Assembly: GCF_041355105.1 (NCBI RefSeq)
Contig: NZ_JBFUPK010000001.1
Coordinates: 186,001-250,000, forward strand
From: Terriglobus sp. RCC_193
Lineage (GTDB): Bacteria; Acidobacteriota; Terriglobia; Terriglobales; Acidobacteriaceae
DNA length: 64,000 bases
Reading direction: 5' to 3'
The notes under the pieces were generated by a model that saw nothing but the letters and a program-made list of their open reading frames with translations, was not told the origin of the DNA and made no database searches. This document shows positions 33,401 through 41,582 of the stretch, piece by piece (position 1 is the stretch's first letter; the number at the start of each line of letters is the position of its first letter). A program made the translations under genes and the position numbers.

Positions 33401-35097
33401 ATGCCGAATCGGATGCGCTGGAGATTAGCTTCCCGGTAGAACCTGCCGGGGTGGCGAAGTCGCTCTCATTCAGTGGCGTGGTGACGCAGGACGGGGCACA
33501 GGCAAACGCAAATGTGAACTTCCCCGCGGGAACGGATGCTGCAGCGCACTCTCTTCGTATTGAGGTCAGCCCGTCGATTGCAGGTTCGCTGTTTTCAGCT
33601 CTCGATTACCTCACGAGCTTCCCATACGGCTGCACGGAGCAGACAATGTCGAGCTTTCTGCCGAATGTTATCGTCTCCGAAACATTGCAGCGGTTGAAGC
33701 CCGGCGCTCCTATTGATGAAGCCGATCTGCGTGCGAAGATGGCTGCGGGTCTGGACCGCCTGCAGGATTACCAGCATGACGATGGCGGATGGGGCTGGTG
33801 GAAGGAAGACGACAGCCGCATCTACATGACTGCCTATGTCGTCGGTGGCCTTGGGCAGGGAGCGCAGTTTGTCCCTCTCAACTCTCAGCAGAAGCAGATG
33901 ATCAATCGCGGTATGGAGTATCTCCGAACTGGTCTGAAGGATCATCCTCGGATGCGTCCGGAACTGCGTGCTGCAGTGGTTTATGCGCTTGCCAGCGCGG
34001 GCGACGCCAACCTGAAAGAAGCACTGGACGCGCAGTGGGATCGCCGCAAGGATCTGCAGCCGGAAGCATTGGCCATGACTGGTCTGGCGATGCTTCAGGT
34101 AAAGGATGTGCGCGCCGCAGAATTGGCAAACCTGTTGCGCAGCCGGGCTGTACGGAAGGGCGATCTTGTTTCCTGGACTGGATCATATGTTCCGTTACTG
34201 GATGCGGAGTACAACAACGACTCGGAAGCAACTGCGTACGTGGTCCGGTTGCTCGCGAAGGTCAATCCGAACGATCCGCTTCTACCGCAGGCTGCCCAAT
34301 GGCTGATGCTGCAGCGCAATAACGGTGGATGGTGGGAGTCAACGGAACAGACGGCGATGGTGCTCTTTGGCCTGGTCGATTACCTGGCAGCGTCGCATGA
34401 ACTCGATGCCAACTTTAGCGTCGATGTTCTGGTGAACGGGAAATCGGTGGGGCAGCGCAGCTTCAATGGAAATGATGCGTTGAGCGGCGCATCGTTGAAG
34501 CTTGATCTGGGTAGCGCGCAGCTGGCTGCTGCTGGTAACAACGTGCAGATCGTGCGGCATGGCGGCAGCGGTCGAGTGTATTGGTCGGTCCGTGGTCGTT
34601 ACTACTCCACCGAGAAGAAGGACTACCAGGCAGGTACGCTCTCGCTGAACCTGACACGCGACTACTACAAGCTGCAGCCGACGCAGAAGGATGGCAAGGT
34701 TGTATACAGTCTTGTGCCACTTTCGGGAGATGCCCAGGTCGGCGATGTGCTTGCCGTGCACGAGGCGATCAACGGTTCTCCGATGCGCTATCTGCTTCTG
34801 GAGGATCCAATCCCCGCAGGTGCGGAGTTCATTACAAACGAAGGCAGCTATCCCATTGATAAGCGACCGGGTGGTTGGTATGACTGGTTCACGCGTCGAG
34901 AATTTCACGATGACCGCGCAGTATTTTTTGCCAGCGAGTTTACCGGACGACAGGAAGTTTTCTATCTCATTCGTATTGTGAACCCCGGCAGCTTCAACAT
35001 CAGTCCGTCGCATGTGGAACCCATGTATCAGCCGGGCGTACAGGCATCCAGTGATGCCCTGCATCTGAACGTTCCTGCTCCGGGAGGTGCGCAATGA
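30406..35097 (+). CDS. Bacterial alpha-2-macroglobulin
   Basis: 1,563 residues from ATG 30406. A signal peptide ends ASLHAQ. MG domains follow, including the A2M N-terminal block YGYAFTERPVYRPTHTVHWKAI (shown broken at VGYAFTERPVYRP, residues near 300), the MG10-type DVSFGVVDEAIYSLYP, and the A2M family block PDTAYWAPNVHTD. The thioester motif GCTEQ is present with Cys1076, followed by an alpha/alpha toroid (GGWGWW). Such proteins trap proteases with a bait region and thioester in the periplasm. Unlike many homologues it lacks an obvious lipobox, so it may be soluble. It is coupled to DUF1175 upstream and a membrane protein downstream. Confidence 0.94.
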   Translation: MRPRVASLLVLLLLAVASLHAQDDAVSFNLSTSKTFAPGEQPKIHLYTHNVDALEFRVYRVNDPVKFLENLRELHSFGPEGSLLGPEHVDEKTWLERFHDWKTELWNSIRSFFRHQFSHDARRSLRQQQTKLNRKSRIVSAAEFAQIPVLNPSQLVARWHQQVPSTYISDSNEIPVSKLDAGLYLLEATDGRYKAYTLLMVTEMALVTRTTSTGITAYVVDRVTGVPVAGVKVDAGYGQNLFASAVTDASGVADLPVKVKKGDNDNLWIVAVKDKDVAVSTPGGWMLNSFSRRDMVGYAFTERPVYRPTHTVHWKAILREKSGNSLVIPSTAKAHVSILDGTFQTVFEKDFPVVHGSVSGDYDLPKDAALGYYTLRVQDGQDVFVTASFHVEEYRKPEYRVQVTAQQKRVLQGATVPVTIDSRYFFGEPVAGGKVKYRIYHERHYWWGESDEDDSAEGADSNDDTGSSYNGDEEAEKAGVLDSNGLLTVQVPTRGEGNSHPDIDYTVEAGVTDAANREITGRGRFLATYSTFRVNVEPVSYAVRPNEIAKVRITAVDYDNKPVSTRVHLQLRFRHWESGKNIVTDGAATDVTTDASGHAIGELPVGTPQYSSAEVLATAASVQSGTPDPVDTSYLYILGGGEQSWNSGNGTAQIVTDKKSYAPGDVAHVSIVSEVAGFHALVVTEGASLLKREVMLTDSKTLSFDLPITAEAQPNITVSALFLKNNTLYQATKRIQVPPVQQKLQVEVTPTKDVFQPQQSATYDVLTKDFAGKPVSADVSFGVVDEAIYSLYPDSSGDMIKSLYPQRYSGAEVESSLEYYFSGEAGSKSPMLAERHRRYRPQLAQVKPGNEAAPKVRKAFPDTAYWAPNVHTDGTGHARVTMTFPDSLTTWRTTVHAITEDSKAGSASSKVLVRKDVLVRMGTPRFMLKGDEITLPVIVHNYLPQTKTAKVSLSVNGLDVVHAPDANVSVPSKGEATVLWRLRASQVGSAKLVATAITDAESDALEISFPVEPAGVAKSLSFSGVVTQDGAQANANVNFPAGTDAAAHSLRIEVSPSIAGSLFSALDYLTSFPYGCTEQTMSSFLPNVIVSETLQRLKPGAPIDEADLRAKMAAGLDRLQDYQHDDGGWGWWKEDDSRIYMTAYVVGGLGQGAQFVPLNSQQKQMINRGMEYLRTGLKDHPRMRPELRAAVVYALASAGDANLKEALDAQWDRRKDLQPEALAMTGLAMLQVKDVRAAELANLLRSRAVRKGDLVSWTGSYVPLLDAEYNNDSEATAYVVRLLAKVNPNDPLLPQAAQWLMLQRNNGGWWESTEQTAMVLFGLVDYLAASHELDANFSVDVLVNGKSVGQRSFNGNDALSGASLKLDLGSAQLAAAGNNVQIVRHGGSGRVYWSVRGRYYSTEKKDYQAGTLSLNLTRDYYKLQPTQKDGKVVYSLVPLSGDAQVGDVLAVHEAINGSPMRYLLLEDPIPAGAEFITNEGSYPIDKRPGGWYDWFTRREFHDDRAVFFASEFTGRQEVFYLIRIVNPGSFNISPSHVEPMYQPGVQASSDALHLNVPAPGGAQ

Positions 35098-35867
35098 ACA
35101 CATCGCGGCTTACGTTTCGTCGCACAGCCATCGTCGCGCTGCAGCAGATCACGCTTGCTGCGCTGCTCTTTTTGCTGATCGCAGGCTGGTTGCACATTCC
35201 CGATGCAAATGTCTTTGAGGTTCTGATCAGCATCGTGTTTGCGCTGTTGATCGCAGGCATTGCTGGCGTTGGCCAGAGCCTGATTGCGCTTCGTCTGACC
35301 AGCAGACCCGCAACTGTGCGCCGCGTGTTGCTTGGTATGGCAGCTTTTGTATTAGCTGTGCTGCTTTGGTACGGAGTTTCATTTGGTGTAGGCCACTTTA
35401 TTGAGAAGGCAGGGCTGTGGGCGGGTTATCTGAACTCGCGCTTTCCTGCTTCGTTGCGGCATGTCCTCTCCTTCCAGCACCTTCTTCTCTGCTTTCTCTG
35501 GATAGGTGGTGGTGTGAAGTGGATTGCAGCGGGGCTGCTGGCTGCGGTCGTCTTTGCAGTGGTTACCTGCACCATTCCAGTGAGAGGCTTCTGGGCCATT
35601 CTGTGCACTGCCGATTACTGGCTCTCTCTATTACTGTTCGTAGTGGTGGGAGCGGTTCTTACCGGAGCACTGATGGGATGGACGCCTGGACATGGTCTTC
35701 GTGTCGAGGTACTGAGCCTCGTGGCACGCATGCTGCTTGTCATCGTATTGAATGCCGCCACGATTGCGTTGCTTCTACAAGCCATGGCACGCGCTGTCGT
35801 CGGCATTCAGTCCGTTGGAACAGACGCACCTGTCACGAGCCAGCCTCGTACGGCGGAGATGCCGTAG
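35094..35867 (+). CDS. Multi-pass membrane protein of unknown function
   Basis: 257 residues with about six hydrophobic helices (for example IVALQQITLAALLFLLIAGW and LLGMAAFVLAVLLWYGVSF). No family is recognised. Its ATGA start overlaps the macroglobulin stop, so it belongs to that operon and may anchor or serve the macroglobulin. Its last 61 bp overlap, tail to tail, the 3' end of the SpoIID-like gene on the other strand. Confidence 0.75.
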   Translation: MNTSRLTFRRTAIVALQQITLAALLFLLIAGWLHIPDANVFEVLISIVFALLIAGIAGVGQSLIALRLTSRPATVRRVLLGMAAFVLAVLLWYGVSFGVGHFIEKAGLWAGYLNSRFPASLRHVLSFQHLLLCFLWIGGGVKWIAAGLLAAVVFAVVTCTIPVRGFWAILCTADYWLSLLLFVVVGAVLTGALMGWTPGHGLRVEVLSLVARMLLVIVLNAATIALLLQAMARAVVGIQSVGTDAPVTSQPRTAEMP

Positions 35868-37504
35868 CGGTTCACCAATCGCTGCGTACGTGCGGCTGCT
35901 GCAAGATGTGCCGACTCGCTTTCCTGCCTGCTGCCTGCGCCAATCAGAAGCCGTTCAATATCTTGCGCAGAAAGCAAAGGTGCGGTGCGCACTTCTTCTC
36001 CTGCAAGCACTTCCACCAGCCCCTCGCGCAGCCACAGCGGAGCTTTCGGACTTGCGCTTGTCTCAACGACGACATGCAGCATCTCGTGCTGCAGCGTCTT
36101 CTTCAGTGAAGTCCCGTTTGCTGAAATCACAGCCAGTGGCTGCAGAATGACGGTGGGGCCAGAGGTGCTGGCCAACTGCCACCCGGGCTGTCTCGTCATC
36201 TGTCGGAAGATCTCCGTGCTGGGTGCGACAGTGATCGTGGGAACTACCGGTTGCCGAGGGGTGAAGCGGCTCCTTGCAAACTGCCATGCATCCACGCTTT
36301 GTTCCACCATTTCCTGCGGTATGGCTGCCGTGCTGGTGAAGGATATTCCGTTCTGTGACTTCTGCTGCCAGCCATCATCCGATGGCGTGATGCGTACCTT
36401 CGTCCCTGCGAAGTAGAACGCAAGAATCTCACGATACGATTTTCCTGCTTGTGCCATCTTCCACGCTCCCTGCTGGCAAAGGCCAACACCGTGGCCGTGG
36501 CCATGTCCGTCGAATACAAACAGCCCGTCACGAATGCGCAGATCATAGGCATCGCTGCGCACAAGATTCCAGCCGAAGGAACGTCCTACGGCAAGGCGCA
36601 GTGAGGATGCCGTGACCACAGCCTGTTCTTGATTGTCGCCAACCAATGCAATGGTCTTAGCTCGTTTAGAAGATGTTCGATTCAGAACGTGTGCCGATGC
36701 GATGTGCGGCGGAAGGTGCCAACCCTCTCTCGTTGCCATCTCCTGGAAGGCCATCAAAGAGATCTCTGCATGCCAGGCTGCACGATCCTTGCGAACGCAG
36801 TAGGGATCGGCAATGGAGCGCAGGTAGGGAGCTGAAGAAAGCCTAGGCCACACGGCTCCAGCACTCTCTGTAACGCCACCACAACTGCCACTGAAAAATA
36901 CCTGGGCACGCCGCGAGCCGAACCACAGGGTTTCTCCCGCCGTGCTGCGAACGGCCTCGCTTACAGTTGCGGAGACATTGCCGAGTTTGATGGCCTGACA
37001 TGCTGTGCTGTCGCAGATGTCACTTGCAAGATGGCCGGCAACAGTCTTGCGAGCAGATGTCCGCAGGACAAAGGTTCGCGCCACGACTGCCATGGCCTGA
37101 AGTGATGCGTGCGGCTCACTCGAGTCCGTCTCGCCCATAAGCACTGCGGCCACATATCGTTCGCTGGGTAGCGTGAGCACAATGTCGACAAAGCCCCGGC
37201 TTCCGGCGCGTAGATGCCATTGACCGTTCGCAGTCCGTGTTTGTGCATGCTCATCATCGCGAACGGTGATGGGGCCCCCCGCAACCATCTCATGTACAGC
37301 AGGCATATGCAGTGCCGCATTCAGCGGCTGATGTTGGCAGGTAGCGCATGGTGCCCACCATGCACCGTGCCCGCCTGCAGTTACTGTGACACTTCGGGGT
37401 GGCAGTGCAGAGAACAGTGCAATGCTTACGTCGCGTCCACCGCCGTCCTTCTGTGCGTGACAAACCAGCACACTTCCCAGCAGTAAGCCCGCGAGTCGCT
37501 TCAT
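35807..37504 (-). CDS. SpoIID/LytB-domain protein fused to a gluzincin-type HExxH domain
   Basis: 565 residues with a signal peptide ending CHAQ. Residues 90-385 form a SpoIID/LytB amidase-enhancer domain (ERYVAAVLMGETDSSEPHASLQAMAVVARTFVL, shown split; FFSGSCGG; DGHGHGHGVGLCQQGAWKMA; YREILAFYFAGT), a family that cleaves peptidoglycan glycan strands. The C-terminal part has LQHEMLHVVVE, an HExxH zinc motif, followed 18 residues later by LREGLVE, as in gluzincin peptidases. A glycan lytic enzyme joined to a putative metallopeptidase is an uncommon pairing. The start overlaps the stop of the transpeptidase gene (ATGA), indicating co-translation. Confidence 0.82.
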   Translation of the reverse strand: MKRLAGLLLGSVLVCHAQKDGGGRDVSIALFSALPPRSVTVTAGGHGAWWAPCATCQHQPLNAALHMPAVHEMVAGGPITVRDDEHAQTRTANGQWHLRAGSRGFVDIVLTLPSERYVAAVLMGETDSSEPHASLQAMAVVARTFVLRTSARKTVAGHLASDICDSTACQAIKLGNVSATVSEAVRSTAGETLWFGSRRAQVFFSGSCGGVTESAGAVWPRLSSAPYLRSIADPYCVRKDRAAWHAEISLMAFQEMATREGWHLPPHIASAHVLNRTSSKRAKTIALVGDNQEQAVVTASSLRLAVGRSFGWNLVRSDAYDLRIRDGLFVFDGHGHGHGVGLCQQGAWKMAQAGKSYREILAFYFAGTKVRITPSDDGWQQKSQNGISFTSTAAIPQEMVEQSVDAWQFARSRFTPRQPVVPTITVAPSTEIFRQMTRQPGWQLASTSGPTVILQPLAVISANGTSLKKTLQHEMLHVVVETSASPKAPLWLREGLVEVLAGEEVRTAPLLSAQDIERLLIGAGSRQESESAHLAAAARTQRLVNRYGISAVRGWLVTGASVPTD

Positions 37505-38367
37505 CTAACTTCCTCAGATAAAAGTCCGCGAAACACGGTGCCCGCAAGCGTTGCCGCGGAGCCGCCATCTCCGTGAGGGACATACACAACCAGCACGAAT
37601 CGATTTGGAATACCGCCTGCAAACCAGCCGTGCGTCCACCATTCTCCCGGGTTGCTGGCGGTGCCGGTTTTACCAAGGACTTCAATTCCGGTGAGGCGTG
37701 CGTTGTTCGCCATGCCGTAGGCAACGGAACCTCGTAGCCCGTTCCACACGGCGCTTGTATGTGGCTCATGCAGTAATAGTGCACGATAAGCAGTGGCGAT
37801 TTGAAGTGGGGAAGCGGAGACGTTCTCAAGCCCCAGAGCTGTCAGGATGCGGGTGTTGCCATCGTCGAAATGTGCTGGTGTATGTGGCAGATGTGCCTGC
37901 TGCAGAACTTCATCAAGATCACGCGCAGTCATGCGCTGCGCCAGCGAGGCGAACCAGGTATTGCAGGAAGCTGACAGTGCGCCTTGCGCATCCAGCATCG
38001 GCTGGTCGCTTGGATGGGTGCAAGGCAAAGAACGATTGGCCACACGAAGCGAACGACGGCAGTACACTCTGGTGCTGGTGCTGACAATGCCGTGCTGCAA
38101 TGCGTAGGACAGCAGAAAAGGTTTCAGAAGGGAACCAGGCATTGCAGCATGCTGTTCGTCTATGCTCGTTAGTATCTTGCCTGTATCCCAATCGAGCAGT
38201 ACGCCTGAAGCCTTAGCCGCGCGGAGCTGTTCTCTCGCTGTCCTGCTCCTGGTTTGTATTTGAATCGGTGACAGTTGCAGAGGATGCTTTTCGAAGTGTG
38301 AGCCAGGCGCTTCGCCAGGGCTGGCGCACGCTCCCATTCCAAGTATCGCTACCAGCAAAAGCCGCAT
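37501..38367 (-). CDS. Small penicillin-binding transpeptidase-domain protein
   Basis: 288 residues. The signal sequence has a lipobox-like LGMGAC, so it may be a lipoprotein. The three active-site motifs of the penicilloyl-serine transferase fold are present: SLLK in MPGSLLKPFL near residue 80, SCN in LSASCNTWF near 135, and KTG in VLGKTGTAS near 234. At under 300 residues it is a stand-alone transpeptidase domain without glycosyltransferase, much shorter than the PBP1C usually found beside bacterial macroglobulins. It is translationally coupled to the SpoIID-like gene and follows the MMPL gene by 46 bp. Confidence 0.85.
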   Translation of the reverse strand: MRLLLVAILGMGACASPGEAPGSHFEKHPLQLSPIQIQTRSRTAREQLRAAKASGVLLDWDTGKILTSIDEQHAAMPGSLLKPFLLSYALQHGIVSTSTRVYCRRSLRVANRSLPCTHPSDQPMLDAQGALSASCNTWFASLAQRMTARDLDEVLQQAHLPHTPAHFDDGNTRILTALGLENVSASPLQIATAYRALLLHEPHTSAVWNGLRGSVAYGMANNARLTGIEVLGKTGTASNPGEWWTHGWFAGGIPNRFVLVVYVPHGDGGSAATLAGTVFRGLLSEEVR

Positions 38368-38413
38368 ACGATAGTTTTACTCATCGACATCGCGTGTTTG
38401 TAGGAAATACGAT

Positions 38414-40630
38414 TCACACCTTCTTTTTATCGAGACCACCTGGCCACCAGTTCCAGTTGCCTGCAAGACGCAGCAATGCCGGCCCGATAATGATGCGGAT
38501 GATGGTGGCGTCAATCAGAACGGCAACGGCCAGGGTGAATCCGATCATCTTGACCACCAGGAAGCTTCCAAAGGTAAATGCCGCGAAGACGACGATCATA
38601 ATGGCTGCCGCACTTGTGATCAGGCCTGCGGTTCGCGCCATGCCTTCGGGGATTGCGTCGACTTCACTCATGCCGCTTCGCCTGGCTTCGAGCACACGGG
38701 CAACGAGGAAGACTTCATAGTCCATGCTCAACCCAAAGACGATTGCAAAAGTGACGATTGGCACAAGCGGGAAGATGCTGCCTGTTCCTTCTGGCACACC
38801 CAGAAACCTGCTGCCATAGCCGTCCTGAAAAACAAGGACCAGCGCCCCGAAGGAAGCGGCGACGGAGAACAGGTTCAGCGCGATTGCCTTTACAGCGACA
38901 AAGATCGATCGGAAACCGCAGAGCAGTGCCAGCAGCGTGCCGCCGATGACCAGCCCCATGACCGATGGAAAGTGGTCGCGAATGATTGTTTCGTAATCGG
39001 CGTTGAGAGCGGGAATGCCGCCGATGAGGAGCGTTGCTCCGGGAACCCCAGTGAGGGTTGGTGCGCCGATCTTTCGAAGCTGACGCACCCAATCCACCTG
39101 ATCACGCAGAGTGACAGAACCCTTGGGCAATACCTGAATCAACGCAGCTTGCCCGTCACCACTCAGGAGCGTGCGGCGTGTCTCCCGCGACAGTTGTGGC
39201 AGGGAAGACCGGTTGCCTTCTGCGATGGTTGTGATGGAGATGACACGGTCGCTGCGAGGATCGCTGGCGAGGCGCTTGCTGATGGTATCGATCGCTTGCC
39301 AGCCTGCGTCGGATTGGGCGATGGAATCCTTTGGCAGTTCGACGACGATGCGCAGCGACTCGACGATGCCGCCCCGATCCATGCGTTCGAGGGCGTGGAG
39401 AGCGTGGACGGATTCCGCTGCTTCCGGCAGCCAGTCGCCGGGGGGAACGCTGGTGTCAAGATGGCGTACCTGCAACGCGAGGAAGAGCAAGGGAACGCCC
39501 GCCACCACGAGAGCGCTCCACGGGTGCGCGACGATGAACTTGCCCCACTTCCGCCAGCGAGTGCCTGTGCATTCAGCGCGACGTGCGTCGAGCTTTGGAG
39601 CGAAGGGCAGGCAACCCATGTTGATACGACGGCCGAGTAGTGTCAGAATTGCGGGCACCAGGGTATTGGTAAGCAGCACGCTCAATCCGGCGACGATAAA
39701 CCCTGCGATGCCAATGGAGCGGACCTCGCTGATAGGCACCGTGAGCAGGGCCAGGAAACCAATACCGACCGTGGACGCTGAGACCAGAAGCGTGTGACCT
39801 GCCTGACGTGCCGCAACGTCTGCCGCTTCTGCCGCATCCAGCCCCGAAGAAATTGCTTCGCGAAAACGGCTGACCATGAGCAGACCGTAGTCAATACCAA
39901 GGCCCAGCCCCAGCATCGTGGCCAGATTCTGGACCAGGATGGACAGGTGCCAACGGTGGGCCAGAAAGCCTGTAATAGCCAATGTGGTTGCAATGGCAAG
40001 CTCGCCGACGGCCAATGGGATGAGGGCAGCCACAAGGCTTCCAAAGGCCAGCAGCAGCAGCGCGAGCGTCGCGGGGATGACGAGGCTTTCGCCGCGGCGT
40101 ACATCATCTGCGCTGGCCTTGCGGATATCGAAGTTGAGCGGGATTTCGCCGGTCAGCTCAAGCTTCACTGCGGGATAGCGGCTCTTGAGCTGGTTTTGAA
40201 GTGAGGTTGCCACCTGGTGCAGCCCCGGAACGAGTGACTCGACGGGAACGTCGCTTGACGCGAGCCCAATAAGCACATAGGTTCCGCCACCTCGGCCCAG
40301 AAATACCGGGTCGCGAAGATCGAGGTAGGAGACGACGCCGGAGACACCGTTCTGAGCCTTCAGGCTGGCGACGATCGTCCCTAGCGCCTCGGTACCTTCA
40401 TCGGAATCCGCGGACGGAACGCCTTCAACGACGAGGACAACCTGGTCGACAAAGGGCGAGTGGAACCGATTCGCCAGTTGATCGCGGACGGCTTCCGCCT
40501 GGCTGCCTTCCACGCGCGTTGCGGTCTCAAGCGATCGCTCTGCGTGAAAGGAAAAGGGAAGCAGTGCGAGAGCTGCTACGAGGACTACCCCAGCCACCAG
40601 AAATCGGCGCACAAGCATAGCTTTCATCAT
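38414..40630 (-). CDS. MMPL-family RND exporter
   Basis: 738 residues from ATG 40630; ATGs at 40627 and 40618 are near alternatives, and the long upstream extension has no family character. Two repeated halves each have a large periplasmic loop and five to six helices. MMPL motifs are GLGLGIDYGLLMVSRFREA in the first half and VFGLSMDYEVFLVARVLEA in the second, with the Asp-Tyr pairs used for proton coupling. Such transporters export lipids or hydrophobic products and frequently accompany acyl-AMP ligases, one of which is encoded 0.9 kb away. It may also be in one transcript with the transpeptidase and SpoIID genes. Confidence 0.9.
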   Translation of the reverse strand: MMKAMLVRRFLVAGVVLVAALALLPFSFHAERSLETATRVEGSQAEAVRDQLANRFHSPFVDQVVLVVEGVPSADSDEGTEALGTIVASLKAQNGVSGVVSYLDLRDPVFLGRGGGTYVLIGLASSDVPVESLVPGLHQVATSLQNQLKSRYPAVKLELTGEIPLNFDIRKASADDVRRGESLVIPATLALLLLAFGSLVAALIPLAVGELAIATTLAITGFLAHRWHLSILVQNLATMLGLGLGIDYGLLMVSRFREAISSGLDAAEAADVAARQAGHTLLVSASTVGIGFLALLTVPISEVRSIGIAGFIVAGLSVLLTNTLVPAILTLLGRRINMGCLPFAPKLDARRAECTGTRWRKWGKFIVAHPWSALVVAGVPLLFLALQVRHLDTSVPPGDWLPEAAESVHALHALERMDRGGIVESLRIVVELPKDSIAQSDAGWQAIDTISKRLASDPRSDRVISITTIAEGNRSSLPQLSRETRRTLLSGDGQAALIQVLPKGSVTLRDQVDWVRQLRKIGAPTLTGVPGATLLIGGIPALNADYETIIRDHFPSVMGLVIGGTLLALLCGFRSIFVAVKAIALNLFSVAASFGALVLVFQDGYGSRFLGVPEGTGSIFPLVPIVTFAIVFGLSMDYEVFLVARVLEARRSGMSEVDAIPEGMARTAGLITSAAAIMIVVFAAFTFGSFLVVKMIGFTLAVAVLIDATIIRIIIGPALLRLAGNWNWWPGGLDKKKV

Positions 40631-40690
40631 GTCATAGACGCTGAACGGAGCCGATAAATGGCCTGTGAGTGGGCACAAAATGGAGGCACC

Positions 40691-40741
40691 GAACCGAAGC
40701 GGTTCCGGGTGTGCACTTCCGCATCCTACAGTGGGTATACA
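40691..40741 (+). promoter_or_regulatory. Putative control region between the MMPL and exported-protein genes
   Basis: A perfect short palindrome GAACCG-AAG-CGGTTC (40691-40705) is followed by TATACA (40736-40741), a possible -10 box 20 bp before the ATG. The -35 box is unclear. Confidence 0.3.
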
Positions 40742-40760
40742 CTCGCCGAGGGCTGCCGGC

Positions 40761-41582
40761 ATGATGCCGCGCCGCCAATACTTGTCAGGCGACTTAGGAG
40801 GCCCTATTCGTAATCTCTTGCTCCTCGCACTGTTCGTTTTCCAGTCCGGCGGCGCGGACCCGCGCATCGGGTCGTGGACCCTGGTCTCCGCGCAGTCCAG
40901 TATCGATCCGGCGAACCGGCTTTCTATCACGCACGTTCAGAATGGAACGCACGTTGTCATGTCCGGCGAAACCCATCTCGATTTCACGGCCAACACGAAT
41001 GGAAAACAAGCACCGGCACCGGGCAATCTTGGCTTTAATCAGATTGAGCTGCATCGCATCAGCAAAAAAGAGGCCGAGGTGCGCGAGAAGAAAGACGGCG
41101 CGCTCGTAGCAACGGTGCGTGAGAAGCTTTCGAACGACGGAGCCGTGTTGACGAGCACGACCACCTCTGCAGGCCACACGCCGCAGATCACCGTGTGGAC
41201 GCGCACCGGCGCAGTGAAGGATCCCAAGGACCCGTTTGCAGGTGATTGGACGCAGGATATGAGCAAGACGCGAATGCAGCAAGGCGCATCGCTCAAGATC
41301 GAAGCGGACGGCGGTGGTGGTGTCCGCTTTTCAGGCGACTACAGCTACACGGCGCGCTTTGACGGCAAGCCATACGACGTGAAGAACTCGCGCAACGATA
41401 CCGTGGCGCTTGCGCTTGCCGATGCGCACACGGTCGATGCGACTTTTCAGCGTGACAACCAGATCACGCAAAAGGATCGCTGGCAGGTTTCCGCAGACGG
41501 ACAGCAATTGACGCTATCCAGCACGGCAACTTTGGAAACCGGCCAGCATGTGACCGAGAAGCTCGTCTTTAAGAAGCGGTGA
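40761..41582 (+). CDS. Exported protein of unknown function
   Basis: 273 residues from ATG 40761 (a second ATG at 40764). A hydrophobic segment (RNLLLLALFVFQSGGA) looks like a signal peptide. The remainder is beta-rich: GSWTLVSAQSSIDPANR opens a domain that recurs in weaker form after residue 170 (FAGDWTQDMSKTR), suggesting two lipocalin-like or DUF1579-like barrels. No catalytic motif. It lies between the MMPL exporter and the acyl-AMP ligase, which makes a periplasmic lipid-carrier role conceivable. Its 3' end overlaps the acyl-AMP ligase gene by 14 bp, tail to tail. Confidence 0.7.
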   Translation: MMPRRQYLSGDLGGPIRNLLLLALFVFQSGGADPRIGSWTLVSAQSSIDPANRLSITHVQNGTHVVMSGETHLDFTANTNGKQAPAPGNLGFNQIELHRISKKEAEVREKKDGALVATVREKLSNDGAVLTSTTTSAGHTPQITVWTRTGAVKDPKDPFAGDWTQDMSKTRMQQGASLKIEADGGGGVRFSGDYSYTARFDGKPYDVKNSRNDTVALALADAHTVDATFQRDNQITQKDRWQVSADGQQLTLSSTATLETGQHVTEKLVFKKR

